Shown here: piece by piece, positions 44,526 to 53,972 of the stretch
Numbering within the stretch: the stretch's first letter is position 1
Layout of the letters: every line of letters starts with the position of its first letter
Assembly (NCBI GenBank): GCA_947363565.1
Contig: CANAPP010000016.1
Span: 1-58,432, forward strand
Direction of reading: 5' to 3'
From: an uncultured Lachnospiraceae bacterium
GTDB taxonomy: Bacteria > Bacillota > Clostridia > Lachnospirales > Lachnospiraceae
Length of the DNA: 58,432 bases
The notes under the pieces: model-generated
The model's input: only the letters and a program-made list of their open reading frames with translations
Databases searched by the model: none
What the model was told of the DNA's origin: nothing
Program-made: the position numbers and the translations under genes

Positions 44526-46184
44526 ATGAAAAAGAAAATAATTAGCAGTTTATTGATTTGTGCGATGAGTATCACTCTCCTGGCAGGATGCGGCGGTTCC
44601 GGGGACTCGTCGGAAAAGCAGGACAGTTCAAAATCAGGTGCAAAAGAGTCGATTGTCCGGATCACCGTCGCGGATACTCCGGTAATGGATCCCGCTGTCG
44701 GGATGACAGAAGCCGCACTTTCCATCTACCCGAATGTGTATGATACGCTGGTATGGCCGGAGGCGGATGGGACAGTCAGCAATTATGCCGCGGAGGATTA
44801 TACCGTTTCTGAAGACGGCTCTTCCTATGATTTTAAGATAAAGCAGGGGATCAAATTCCACGACGGCTCGGAGCTGAATGCAGAGGATGTTAAGTATTCG
44901 ATGGATCGTGCGATTGAGATTGGCCAGGGTCTCGGGTTCCTGTTTGCGAAAAAAGTAAAGTCGACAGAGGTTGTGGATGATTATACCGTACGTTTTAACC
45001 TGACACAGCCAAGCGGCGTGTTCGTATCAAGCCTTGCCCGCCTGTATATTGTGAATAAGGATCTGCTGACCGAGAACCAGAAGGATGGTGCGTACGGCGA
45101 AAACGGCGACTTTGGAATGGGATATCTCCAGAACCAGGATGCAGGCTCCGGTGCGTATCAAGTAGAAAAGTTTGAACAGGACCAGTCAGTTACCGTAACG
45201 AAATTTGAAGATTTCTGGGGCGGGTTCGATGAGAAGAATCCTGAAAAAGGCCAGTTCATCATTGTAGATGAGACAGTGACGCAGGTTACGATGATGTCAA
45301 ACCGGGAGCTGGAGATCAGCAATCCTTATCTGGCACTGGAGACCTACGAGCAGTTGGATGCCATTGATGGCATCGACCTGGCAGGATTTTATAAAGGCGA
45401 CGTTATGTCCATTTCCACGAATACGAAGAAGGCTCCGTTAGACGATGAGCATGTGCGCAAAGCATTGGCATATTGTGTGGATTACGATACGCTGGTGAAT
45501 ATCTTATATCCGGATTCCAAACGTCTGAATAGCTGTGTTCCGCCCAGTGTAATGGGATACACGGATACTGCTTTTGACGTGAGCTTCGATATGGATAAGG
45601 CGAAAGAGGAGCTGGCACAGTCAAAATATGCGGACAATATCGGCGATTATGAGATGGAGATCGCATGGGTTTCCAATTGCCCGGACCGTGAGAAGATTGC
45701 CCTCATGCTTCAGGAAAATGCCGGGAAACTTGGCATGAAGCTCAGTATCGTGGAGGTCCCGTGGGCTTCGATCGTAGAGACTTCCGCAACGCCGGAGACA
45801 ACCTATCATATGGTAACCGTTATCACGGTACCGGATTATTCGGAGGCAGGCTCTATCTTTGAGACGAGCTTCCCGAATGTGAAGAACGGCAATCCGAATA
45901 CGATGTCCTGGGCGGGCAGTGAAGAACTGGACGCAAAGATTGCAGACGCGATCGGCACCATCGACATTGCGCAGAGAGAACAGAAATATGTTGCGCTGCA
46001 GGAAGAGTTTATGAAGGATGTTCCTACAATTCCGCTGTTTGAGCAGAATTTCAGGTACGCATATCAGTCGGCATATCTGGAGTGGGGCGCTGCAGAGCGG
46101 GCGAAGGCCGGCGAGCAGGCGGTTCCTGCGATGATGGGCTACAACCTTCTTTTAACAGATATGAAGCTTAATCTTGATAAATAA
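44526..46184 (+). CDS. Oligopeptide-type ABC substrate-binding lipoprotein
   Basis: A 552-residue extracellular lipoprotein of the SBP_bac_5 (OppA/DppA) family. The lipobox LLAGC places the lipid on Cys22. Family segments include YDTLVWPEADGTV, IKFHDGSELNAEDVKYSMDRA and NTKKAPLDDEHVRKALAYCVD. It captures peptides or peptide-like compounds for the permeases that follow. A stable hairpin downstream could make its mRNA more abundant than that of the permeases. Confidence 0.92.
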   Translation: MKKKIISSLLICAMSITLLAGCGGSGDSSEKQDSSKSGAKESIVRITVADTPVMDPAVGMTEAALSIYPNVYDTLVWPEADGTVSNYAAEDYTVSEDGSSYDFKIKQGIKFHDGSELNAEDVKYSMDRAIEIGQGLGFLFAKKVKSTEVVDDYTVRFNLTQPSGVFVSSLARLYIVNKDLLTENQKDGAYGENGDFGMGYLQNQDAGSGAYQVEKFEQDQSVTVTKFEDFWGGFDEKNPEKGQFIIVDETVTQVTMMSNRELEISNPYLALETYEQLDAIDGIDLAGFYKGDVMSISTNTKKAPLDDEHVRKALAYCVDYDTLVNILYPDSKRLNSCVPPSVMGYTDTAFDVSFDMDKAKEELAQSKYADNIGDYEMEIAWVSNCPDREKIALMLQENAGKLGMKLSIVEVPWASIVETSATPETTYHMVTVITVPDYSEAGSIFETSFPNVKNGNPNTMSWAGSEELDAKIADAIGTIDIAQREQKYVALQEEFMKDVPTIPLFEQNFRYAYQSAYLEWGAAERAKAGEQAVPAMMGYNLLLTDMKLNLDK

Positions 46185-46197
46185 ATTGTTCCCCCCA

Positions 46198-46239
46198 TTT
46201 GTGCAGTTTCTGTGTCAGAGGATGCGGAAACTGCACAAA
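46198..46239 (+). other. Intercistronic hairpin between the binding protein and permease genes
   Basis: TTTGTGCAGTTTC (46198-46210) pairs with GAAACTGCACAAA (46227-46239) over 13 bp with a 16-nt loop. There is no T tract after it. Such hairpins often protect or partly terminate transcripts so that the binding protein is made in excess. Confidence 0.65.
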
Positions 46240-46296
46240 AATTAAAATAGAGACTTTTAATTGTATGATACATTTACGCTTAGGAGGAAGTAATCA

Positions 46297-47325
46297 ATGC
46301 GAGAATACGTAAAATACTTTGTAAAGCGTATAGGGTTTTCAATTTTTGTATTAATTGGCCTGTCCATAGTAATCTTTTTTATTTCCAGAGTAGTACCTGG
46401 GGATCCGGCAAGGATATCGCTGGGGCCTAATGCGACCGAGGAAGCGGTACAGCAATTGAGGACGAAAATGCATTTGGATGACCCGCTTTTGCTACAGTAT
46501 GTTTATTGGATGGAAGGAGCAGTACAGGGCGATTTTGGAGATTCCCTGATGACGAAACGTTCGGTTATCGAGGATGTCAGAGAGTTCCTTCCTGCTTCCC
46601 TGGAATTGATCTTTCTGGCTGCGCTTATCCATATTATCTTTGGTATGGTTCTCGGTGTAGTCAGTGCAAAATACAACGGGAAATGGCCGGATACCGTCAT
46701 ACGGATATTCAGCTATGTCGGCATCGCCGCACCGCCGTTTGTCATGGCAGTATTGTTCCTTTTGATCTTTGGGTATTGGATTCCGATCCTGCCGTCCATC
46801 GGAGGCCGCCTGTCGCCGGGGATCACCGTTCCCACAGTTACAGGCTTTGTATCTGTTGATTCTTTGATCTCCGGTAATTTCCACGCGCTGTCGGATAATT
46901 TTGTGCACCTGATCCTGCCGGCGATAGCGCTGGCGCTTGGAAATATGTTCCAGGAAGCCAGGATAACAAGATCAACGATGGTAGATAATTCCGGAAAGGA
47001 TTATATTTTAATGATGCGCTCCCAGGGTGTGAAAAATGGGCTGATCAACCGCAAATATTTGTTCAAGCCATCGGTGATCCCGACGATTTCCATTATGGCG
47101 CTGGATTTTTCGTCGATGTTCTGCAACGCGTTTTTGGTAGAAACGATCTTTACCTATCCGGGACTTTCCCGGTATGCCATCAATGCGATGCTCCGCAACG
47201 ACCTGAATGCAGTGTGCGCAGTTGTGCTGATTCTTGGCATCATCTTCATTATCGCGAATATAGCGGTGGATATTATCGTATCCATCCTTGATCCCAGGAT
47301 TAGTATTGGTTCGGGAGGGAATTAG
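46297..47325 (+). CDS. Opp/Dpp-type ABC permease, DppB-like
   Basis: A 342-residue inner-membrane permease with six hydrophobic segments. The N-terminus RRIGFSIFVLIGLSIVIFF-like block and VVPGDPARISLGPNATEE are classic for DppB/OppB. The EAA-type loop is EARITRSTMVDNSGKDYILMMRSQGVKN. It pairs with the DppC-like permease that starts 1 nt after its stop. Confidence 0.93.
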   Translation: MREYVKYFVKRIGFSIFVLIGLSIVIFFISRVVPGDPARISLGPNATEEAVQQLRTKMHLDDPLLLQYVYWMEGAVQGDFGDSLMTKRSVIEDVREFLPASLELIFLAALIHIIFGMVLGVVSAKYNGKWPDTVIRIFSYVGIAAPPFVMAVLFLLIFGYWIPILPSIGGRLSPGITVPTVTGFVSVDSLISGNFHALSDNFVHLILPAIALALGNMFQEARITRSTMVDNSGKDYILMMRSQGVKNGLINRKYLFKPSVIPTISIMALDFSSMFCNAFLVETIFTYPGLSRYAINAMLRNDLNAVCAVVLILGIIFIIANIAVDIIVSILDPRISIGSGGN

Positions 47326-47326
47326 T

Positions 47327-48199
47327 ATGGAGAAAAAACAGAGTAAAAAAGTTCTGACATGGAAAAAACAGTGGTACCGGTTTTCGCGGAACAAGATGTC
47401 GGTTGCAGGATTGGTGATTGTTATACTGGTGATTTTTGCCGCAGTTTTTTCGCCCTTTATTACGCCCTATCCGCAGCACGCAGGTGCATTTACCGATTAT
47501 GCCAGTGCGAATATGGCGCCGGGGAGCGAGCATCTGTTTGGGACAGACTATATCGGTCGGGATATCCTGACGAGAGTTATTTTTGCTTTCAGAAATGCGC
47601 TCAAGATGGCGGTGATCGTGCTTGTCATCTCTGTACCTGTAGGCAGTGTGCTTGGGATGATCGCAGGAATCCGGCAGGGGACGTGGATTGATACTTTGAT
47701 CATGAGGATTACGGACGTCTTTCTTTCTGTTCCGTCGATGATCCTGGCTCTCGCTATTGCGTCGATCCTGAAGCCGAATCTGACGAATGCCATGCTGGCG
47801 ATCACCATTTCCTGGTGGCCGTGGTACTGCCGTCTCGCGTATGGGACGGCAAGGTCCATAAGCCGGGATAATTATGTCCGGTACGCGGAGCTTACCGGCG
47901 GCAGTTTTGTCCACATCGTGTTCAAGGAGATACTGCCGAACTGTATTTCTCCAATCCTGACAAAGATGACGCTGGATGTGGGATGGGTTATTATGACAGG
48001 TGCTTCGCTCAGCTATGTAGGGCTTGGGGAGCAGGCTCCGGTTCCAGCGCTTGGCAACATGATATCGGCAGGGATTAAGTATCTTCCGAATCAATGGTGG
48101 AATACAGTCTTTCCGGCAATTGGGATTATTGTCATTATTCTCGGGTTTAATTTGTTGGGAGATGGAATCAGTGATCTGTTAGCAGTAGAGGAGGATTAA
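47327..48199 (+). CDS. Opp/Dpp-type ABC permease, DppC-like
   Basis: A 290-residue permease; ATG at 47327 follows GGGAGGGAAT (an earlier in-frame start would overlap dppB). The N-terminus SVAGLVIVILVIFAAVFSPFI, HLFGTDYIGRDILTRVIFAF, and the EAA loop YVRYAELTGGSFVHIVFKEILPN identify DppC. It completes the membrane channel with the preceding gene. Confidence 0.93.
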   Translation: MEKKQSKKVLTWKKQWYRFSRNKMSVAGLVIVILVIFAAVFSPFITPYPQHAGAFTDYASANMAPGSEHLFGTDYIGRDILTRVIFAFRNALKMAVIVLVISVPVGSVLGMIAGIRQGTWIDTLIMRITDVFLSVPSMILALAIASILKPNLTNAMLAITISWWPWYCRLAYGTARSISRDNYVRYAELTGGSFVHIVFKEILPNCISPILTKMTLDVGWVIMTGASLSYVGLGEQAPVPALGNMISAGIKYLPNQWWNTVFPAIGIIVIILGFNLLGDGISDLLAVEED

Positions 48200-48201
48200 A
48201 T

Positions 48202-49188
48202 TTGGGAAGTGAAAAGAATACAGGTTTTGAAATAAAAGATTTAAAAATATCCTTTAAAGTATTTAACGGAGAGCTTAAAGTCATCGACGGCGTGAACATA
48301 AAATTGAACAGAGGAGAACGGATGGGACTGGTAGGAGAGGCCGGATGCGGAAAGACAACGACGTTGAAATCCGTGCTGGGTATTCTTCCGAAGCAGGCCA
48401 TGTTAAAGTCCGGGCAGATCATGTTCAACGGTGAGGATGTCCTTAAATTCAACAGCGCGCAGATGCAGAAATTCCGGCAGGAGTCCTGTGCGATGGTGTT
48501 CCAGGATCCGTCGTCTGCCTTAAATCCGATTTTCAAGGTGAAGGATCTGATGATCAACGGGATGCGCAATTCGCTTAATACAAAGGATAAATCATGGGAA
48601 AAAGAGGCGTACGGCAGGGCGGTGAAAGCGCTGGGGGAAGTGATGCTTCCGGATCCGAAGCGCATTATGGAAAATTATCCATTCCAGCTCTCCGGAGGTA
48701 TGCGCCAGCGTGTGTGCATCGCGATGGCTCTTGCGACAGATCGGCACCTTCTTCTTGCGGACGAGCCGACGACTTCTTTGGATGTGACGATCCAGGAGCA
48801 GATCCTTCATCTGATCCACAAGCTGTCCGTGGAAAAGGATATGTCTTTAGTGCTGGTTACTCATTCTATGGGAGTGATACGGGAAATGACAGACCGTGTC
48901 AGTATCATGTACGCGGGGACGATCATGGAAGTGGGAGATACAAAGGATGTATTGGAAAATCCCGGCCATCCCTATACGAGGGCGCTCATTGACTGTATCC
49001 CCAAGCTGACAGGAGACGGTGTAGCGGAAGGTATACCGGGGCGTGTACCCGATTATCTCAATCCGCCGAAGGGATGCAGGTATGTTGAACGGTGCCCGAA
49101 GGCCACGGCAGTCTGCCGTGAGGAGAAGCCGCAGTTAGTGGAGTGCGGTCCGAACCATATGGTCGCGTGTCATAATTTTGGGAGGTAA
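48202..49188 (+). CDS. Opp/Dpp-type ABC ATPase, DppD-like
   Basis: A 328-residue ATPase. The start is TTG at 48202, favoured by GAGGAGG 8 nt upstream and the alignment of [11 protein letters not shown] with DppD. Walker A is GEAGCGKTT, signature LSGGMRQR, Walker [13 protein letters not shown]. The C-terminal oligopeptide-ATPase domain has [19 protein letters not shown] with its four-cysteine Fe-S-like pattern. Confidence 0.92.
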   Translation: MGSEKNTGFEIKDLKISFKVFNGELKVIDGVNIKLNRGERMGLVGEAGCGKTTTLKSVLGILPKQAMLKSGQIMFNGEDVLKFNSAQMQKFRQESCAMVFQDPSSALNPIFKVKDLMINGMRNSLNTKDKSWEKEAYGRAVKALGEVMLPDPKRIMENYPFQLSGGMRQRVCIAMALATDRHLLLADEPTTSLDVTIQEQILHLIHKLSVEKDMSLVLVTHSMGVIREMTDRVSIMYAGTIMEVGDTKDVLENPGHPYTRALIDCIPKLTGDGVAEGIPGRVPDYLNPPKGCRYVERCPKATAVCREEKPQLVECGPNHMVACHNFGR

Positions 49189-49190
49189 AT

Positions 49191-50198
49191 ATGGATAAGA
49201 ACAATAATAAGGATATTATTCTTGATATCCGTGATCTGAAAAAATATTTCTATATGCCCAAAGGAATAGTCGTGCATGCTGTAGAAGGAGTAAATCTGCA
49301 GCTAAAGCGGGGAGAAACGCTGGGACTTGTGGGCGAGAGCGGCTCCGGGAAGAGCACCATTGCCTATAATGTCATTGGAATGTATGAACCTACCAGCGGA
49401 GAGATATTATTTGACGGAGAAGCGCTCAACCCAAAGATTCGCAAGCGGACGCTCAAACAGAAGGGCAATATGCAGATCGTATTCCAGGATCCGGGTTCTT
49501 CGTTAAACCCGCGCGCGACCATAGGGAAAAATCTTGCATTCCCGGTCAAGCTGCACGGCGGATTAAAGGATAAGAATGAAATTCATGACCGCATAAATGA
49601 GCTGCTTCAATTTGTGGGACTGCCGGAGGAATATGCGGAAAAGTTCCCGCTGTCGATAGGCGGCGGTGAACGGCAGCTTGTGTGTATTGCAAGAGCGCTT
49701 GCCAGCAATCCGGAACTGATCATACTAGATGAACCGACGTCAGCTCTGGATGTTTCTATCCAGGCGAAGGTTATACGCCGGCTGATCGATCTGCAGAAGG
49801 AATTGAATCTTTCGTATTTATTTATTACCCACGACCTGTCGCTGATGAGAAACTTAGCGACGAAGGTAGTGATCCTATATTTGGGGAGAGTATGTGAAAT
49901 AGCAGATACAGCAGAGTTTTACGCCAGTCCGCTCCATCCTTATACACAGATGCTCCTTTCTTCAATCCCGGTCGTTACAGAGGAAGAAGAAAAGCTGCGC
50001 CCGGTTAAGGTGGAGTCAAGAGGGGAGATCCCTAATCCGGCAGATATGCCGGCGGGCTGCGGATTTCATACCCGGTGCAGCCGGTGTATGGAGATCTGCA
50101 AGACAGAACATCCCAGGATGCGGGAAGTCTCGCCGGGGCATTATGTGTGCTGTCATGCAGTGGAAGGAAGGATTGTAGAAAGTGAGAAAAAGGATTAA
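49191..50198 (+). CDS. Opp/Dpp-type ABC ATPase, DppF-like
   Basis: A 335-residue ATPase: Walker A GESGSGKST, signature in LSIGGGERQ (the usual LSGGQ reads SIGGGERQ), Walker B LIILDEPTSALD, H-loop FITHDLSL, and the C-terminal domain with CGFHTRCSRCMEICK. It starts 2 nt after the DppD-like gene and overlaps the racemase gene by 17 nt, so the racemase is co-translated with the importer. Confidence 0.92.
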   Translation: MDKNNNKDIILDIRDLKKYFYMPKGIVVHAVEGVNLQLKRGETLGLVGESGSGKSTIAYNVIGMYEPTSGEILFDGEALNPKIRKRTLKQKGNMQIVFQDPGSSLNPRATIGKNLAFPVKLHGGLKDKNEIHDRINELLQFVGLPEEYAEKFPLSIGGGERQLVCIARALASNPELIILDEPTSALDVSIQAKVIRRLIDLQKELNLSYLFITHDLSLMRNLATKVVILYLGRVCEIADTAEFYASPLHPYTQMLLSSIPVVTEEEEKLRPVKVESRGEIPNPADMPAGCGFHTRCSRCMEICKTEHPRMREVSPGHYVCCHAVEGRIVESEKKD

Positions 50199-50898
50199 AG
50201 TGATCGTCCCGAATATCACGCCGGAGTTTAACCAGGATGTATATAGAATATTTGAACGGATCAAGGATGCGGACACGGAGGTGGATGTATGCAATATAGG
50301 CGAACCGGGTGCTTTGTATCTTACTCAGAAGTATGATGTAGTATGGTCGGGGCTTTCTGTTTTGCAGGCGGCGGAACAGGCAGAAAGGAACGGATACGAC
50401 GGAGTTTTTATCTATTGTGCGCTGGATCCGGCGCGTACCGCACTGAGAGAGGCGCTGAATATCCCTGTGGTATCCATGTTTGAGGCCGCCCTGCATATAA
50501 CGGCAGCTTTGGGCGATCATTTTTCTGTGATATGTCCGATGGGAAGCCGCGGGGCAAGAGAGGAGCTTATCCATCTGTACCGTATGGATGCCAAGTTTGT
50601 GTCTGTAGAATTTTTTGACCTTGGTGTCGGAGGCTTAAGCGACGCGGAAGGTTCATATAAGATTATTGCACGCGCCGCCCAGGATGCGGTCGGCAAAGGC
50701 GCGGACAGCCTGATCTTCGGATGCGGTGCGATGATGGGCGTGGCAAAGAGACTGAGCGTTGAATTGGGGATTCCGGTTGTGGAGCCGGGGCCGGTCGCGT
50801 TCAAGCTGCTTGAGGCGATGATCGGACTTGGCCTGAAGCACAGTAAAGTTACCTACCGCAATCCCATAAGGCATGATAACGAAGAAAGAAACAAATAA
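50182..50898 (+). CDS. Asp/Glu/hydantoin racemase family protein
   Basis: A 238-residue protein with the two catalytic cysteines of this racemase superfamily: Cys79 in FIYCALDPA and Cys181 in IFGCGAMMG. The pattern NIPVVSMFEAALH after the first Cys resembles hydantoin racemases more than glutamate racemase. The start is GTG at 50182 within the end of the DppF-like gene. It should invert a stereocentre of an amino-acid-like or hydantoin-like compound. Its tight coupling to the importer suggests that the imported substrate includes a D- or L-form that must be converted. Confidence 0.82.
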   Translation: MRKRIKVIVPNITPEFNQDVYRIFERIKDADTEVDVCNIGEPGALYLTQKYDVVWSGLSVLQAAEQAERNGYDGVFIYCALDPARTALREALNIPVVSMFEAALHITAALGDHFSVICPMGSRGAREELIHLYRMDAKFVSVEFFDLGVGGLSDAEGSYKIIARAAQDAVGKGADSLIFGCGAMMGVAKRLSVELGIPVVEPGPVAFKLLEAMIGLGLKHSKVTYRNPIRHDNEERNK

Positions 50899-50918
50899 AA
50901 ATAAAGGAGGTAATGATG

Positions 50919-51971
50919 ATGATGATGGATCTGAATTTTGAATTTGAATTGGGGCTTGCGGCCGATATTCTGATTCAGGAGACATGCAAGGTGAAGAAAG
51001 GTGAGACGGTGATGATCACGGCGGACACAGAGTCGGATATGCGCCTGGTGATCGCCACGGCAAGGGCAGTATTTGCCGCGGGAGGAAAGCCGCTTGTTAT
51101 GTGGACAAGCTCTCCGCTCGGGCCGGGAAGGATGGTTGATGACTGGCTCCCGTCAGAGTCTATTCTGGCAGCAGCGTTAAAAGCAGACGCCTGGGTAGAA
51201 TTTAACCGCCAGTATTTTCTGTATTCTGATACATACCAAAGGGCAGTGGACGGGAATCCGAAGTTACGGTTCCTTGGGCTTCCGGGGACTACGGCAGATG
51301 TATTCGTGCGATTATATGCCCGCGTAGACCAGAGGTTACTTGGCGATTTTGTTGAAGCGATAGCGGAAAGGACACGGAAAGCGAAGCATGTGCGTATGAC
51401 GACGGAGCTTGGCCAGGATATCGAGTTTGACAATGACCCGGATAATCCGGTGCGCGCGGAGACTGGATATTGGGATAAGCCGGGAACGGCTATGCTCAAC
51501 GGGCAGATTGCATGGACGCCGGTTTTAGACAGTATCAACGGGACATTAGTGTTTGACGGCTCTTTGGTGCCTCAGATCGGTGTCTTGAATGAACCAGTTA
51601 AGGTGAAAGTGAAAAACGGAGTGATCGAATCCGTCGATGGCGGCAATGCCGGAAAGATCTGGCACGATTCCCTTAAGAGTTTTGATCATCCGCAGATGCT
51701 TAGGCCGGCACATGTCTGCTACGGATTCCATCCAGGAGCCGTGTTAGGCGGGCAGAACGGAGAGGATGAAAGAGTCTGGGGATGTACAGAGTGGGGCTTT
51801 GGCGCTATCGGGGCATTCCTCATGCCTAAGTGCGGCGGGGTCTCAGCGCCGTCCCATACGGATGGGATCACGCTGAACACTTCGGTATATCTGGATGGTG
51901 TCCAGATCACAGATAACGGAAAAGTGATCGATCCGGAATTGGCGCAGCTTGCAGCGAAGCTTGGTAAATAA
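50919..51971 (+). CDS. NicX/M29-like metallo-enzyme, paralogue 2
   Basis: A 350-residue protein nearly collinear with paralogue 1 along its whole length (LGLAADILIQETCKVKKGET; WGCTEWGFG; APSHTDGI). Candidate metal ligands are His265, His313 and Asp315. Five ATG codons run in tandem from 50913; the third, 8 nt after AGGAGG, is the best placed. Paralogues 1 and 2 are much closer to each other than either is to paralogue 3, pointing to recent duplication. Substrate unknown; commonly such proteins are labelled aminopeptidase or 2,5-dihydroxypyridine dioxygenase. Confidence 0.75.
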   Translation: MMMDLNFEFELGLAADILIQETCKVKKGETVMITADTESDMRLVIATARAVFAAGGKPLVMWTSSPLGPGRMVDDWLPSESILAAALKADAWVEFNRQYFLYSDTYQRAVDGNPKLRFLGLPGTTADVFVRLYARVDQRLLGDFVEAIAERTRKAKHVRMTTELGQDIEFDNDPDNPVRAETGYWDKPGTAMLNGQIAWTPVLDSINGTLVFDGSLVPQIGVLNEPVKVKVKNGVIESVDGGNAGKIWHDSLKSFDHPQMLRPAHVCYGFHPGAVLGGQNGEDERVWGCTEWGFGAIGAFLMPKCGGVSAPSHTDGITLNTSVYLDGVQITDNGKVIDPELAQLAAKLGK

Positions 51972-52007
51972 TTGCGATAGCGCCGTTTTTAGAAAGAAGG
52001 GATAGAT

Positions 52008-53033
52008 ATGGATAGTCTACAGAAAACATCGGAAAGCCTGGTGAAGAATCTGTTTGAACTGAAAAAAGATGAAACATTTGTTGTTACTGCAGATGAGGAC
52101 AATAGAAAAGAGGTGGTTGAAGCTGTAGCCAAAGCAGCGGAAAATGCGGGCGCCAAAGTACTTACCATCTACATGCCTGTTCCGGACGGGGTCGGTATGG
52201 CCGCCGATGCGGGCATAGCGTCAAAAGCGCTGGCCGGAGCATTGTCGCAGGCTGACGCGTGGGCGGAATTGAACACAAAATGGATATTCGGCGGACAGAC
52301 ATACATCCGCATCATGCAGGAAAATAAGCATCTGCGCCATATGAACCTGACAGGGGCGACAAAGGATCTGCTCAATAATTGTATCGGAAAGATTGATTAC
52401 GGGAAGTTCAGGAAGCTTGGGCTCCGGTTTGTGGAAATGTTGCTTAAAGGGAAGAAGTTCCGCATGACATCGCCTACAGGGATGGATCTGTATTTTGAAA
52501 ATACGCCAAAGCACCCGATTACCTGTGAGCTTGGCGAGGCCAATATTCCCGGTTCCCATATGCTTCCGGGGCAGATCGCATGGACGCCGGATGTACGGAC
52601 AGTCAATGGGACGATTGTCTTTGACGGGGCGCTGGCGCCTGTGTGCGGGGTGCCGTCTGCGCCGGTCAGAGCGGTGATAAAAGACGGGAAGGCCGAGGAC
52701 TTTAGCGGCGGACCTGAGGCCGGACAGTACTTTGAATGGCTGAAAAGCTTCGGTGACCCGCAGATGCTCTCCATTTCCCATACAGGTCTGGGGCTTAATC
52801 CCGGTGCACAGCTTTCCGGTGATATCCTGCAGGATCAGAGAGTATGGGGGTCGGCAACCTGGGCATTCGGAAGTATCGGGGCGAATCTTATCCCGCCTGA
52901 CGGAGTATTCGGGGCATCGCACTCAGACTGTGTTGCTCTGAATATCAGTATGTGGATGGACGGTGAAGAGATCATGCGCGAAGGAAAGATTGTTCATGAG
53001 GAACTGGCGAAGCTGGCAGAAGGACTTATATAG
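52008..53033 (+). CDS. NicX/M29-like metallo-enzyme, paralogue 3 (divergent)
   Basis: A 341-residue relative of the two preceding paralogues. The metal-site core is kept (His258 in ISHTGLG; His305 and Asp307 in ASHSDCV), but the nearby WGCTEWGFG becomes WGSATWAFG, losing the shared Glu, and the GFHPG histidine is Asn here. It could work on a related substrate or form a mixed complex with paralogue 2, which ends 37 nt upstream. Followed by a bidirectional terminator. Confidence 0.72.
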   Translation: MDSLQKTSESLVKNLFELKKDETFVVTADEDNRKEVVEAVAKAAENAGAKVLTIYMPVPDGVGMAADAGIASKALAGALSQADAWAELNTKWIFGGQTYIRIMQENKHLRHMNLTGATKDLLNNCIGKIDYGKFRKLGLRFVEMLLKGKKFRMTSPTGMDLYFENTPKHPITCELGEANIPGSHMLPGQIAWTPDVRTVNGTIVFDGALAPVCGVPSAPVRAVIKDGKAEDFSGGPEAGQYFEWLKSFGDPQMLSISHTGLGLNPGAQLSGDILQDQRVWGSATWAFGSIGANLIPPDGVFGASHSDCVALNISMWMDGEEIMREGKIVHEELAKLAEGLI

Positions 53034-53054
53034 CCCGGGTGACAGGCCAAAAAA

Positions 53055-53095
53055 GAAAATCCCCGCTGTTTGCTGCGGAAACGGCGGGGATTTTC
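53055..53095. terminator. Bidirectional terminator between paralogue 3 and the FCD regulator
   Basis: GAAAATCCCCGC-T-GTTT (53055-53071) pairs with AAAC-G-GCGGGGATTTTC (53079-53095), giving A/T-rich flanks usable from both directions. It lies directly against the stop codon of the converging regulator gene. Confidence 0.88.
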
Positions 53096-53803
53096 CTATT
53101 CAGGCAGGCCGGAATGATTGCTCATATAGTCGTTTACATTTTCCAGGATACGGTCTAAATGCTCCGTCATCGCTTCTTTTGCAGCGATTGGCTCCCGGTT
53201 CTTCAGTGCCTCCACAATCCTGTCATGTCTTGTGATCTCGCTACGCTTCAGGGACGAGGAAATATGGTTGAATACATTATATACATTATTGTCTGCGAGA
53301 AGGATCTTTAAGATCTGCTGCGCTATCTCGTTTTTAGAAAATTCTGCGATAGCGAGATGGATTTTCAAGTCTTGCTCGGCTCCATTATTTCCTTTTTTTA
53401 ATTCTAATAAATGTTCCATGGAGAGTAATTCAAGAAATTCAAGCTGTTCATCCGTAGCATTCTCACATGCACTTGTGACAGTATATGACTCGATAAGCTG
53501 ACGGATCTGGAGAATCTCATGGATCCTTTTGGAAGATGCTTCAGAAGAGTAGTCAATTAAGCTGCGCGCAGCGCTTTTTTGCACTTCCAGTGAGTTTAAA
53601 TTCGTAAGAAAGCTCCGTCCCTTTTCAGTCAGGATGCGGCCCTTGTTGCCGACGCAGGTCAGATAGCCGTTATCCTCAAGTTTTTTGAGCTGCCTTCCGA
53701 TGGTAGCGGGGGAAATCTCCAGTTTGGAGCTTAAGTAGTTAGCGCCGACCGGGGAATTGAACTCATTAATTGTCTGTAATAATAGTATAGTTTTATTTTG
53801 CAT
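53096..53803 (-). CDS. FCD-domain transcriptional regulator
   Basis: A 235-residue regulator; ATG at 53803 has GGAGG 5 nt upstream. The N-terminal winged helix (LQTINEFNSPVGANYLSSKL, SPATIGRQLKKLEDNGYL) is not a standard GntR-type head and looks more like a MarR/Rrf2-style helix. The C-terminal FCD ligand domain is clear (RRIHEILQIRQLIES-like; IHLAIAEFSKN; RHDRIVEALKNREPIAAKEAMTEHL), with His/Asp residues that bind metal and small acids in this family. It is divergent from the DapA-ALDH-OCD unit and probably controls it and the Opp unit. Confidence 0.8.
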   Translation of the reverse strand: MQNKTILLLQTINEFNSPVGANYLSSKLEISPATIGRQLKKLEDNGYLTCVGNKGRILTEKGRSFLTNLNSLEVQKSAARSLIDYSSEASSKRIHEILQIRQLIESYTVTSACENATDEQLEFLELLSMEHLLELKKGNNGAEQDLKIHLAIAEFSKNEIAQQILKILLADNNVYNVFNHISSSLKRSEITRHDRIVEALKNREPIAAKEAMTEHLDRILENVNDYMSNHSGLPE

Positions 53804-53972
53804 AATACCTCCATTCCAGAACAGAAGCTGTTTTAGAAGCTTGAATCCGACGTTTTTATAAATTATAGCAAGTGTAATGAGTAATGTCAATGAGGTATTT
53901 TACTGTACAAATGATAAGATTTCGACTTTAGTATATGAGTGACTAATATAATATATAATAATCATACATCAC

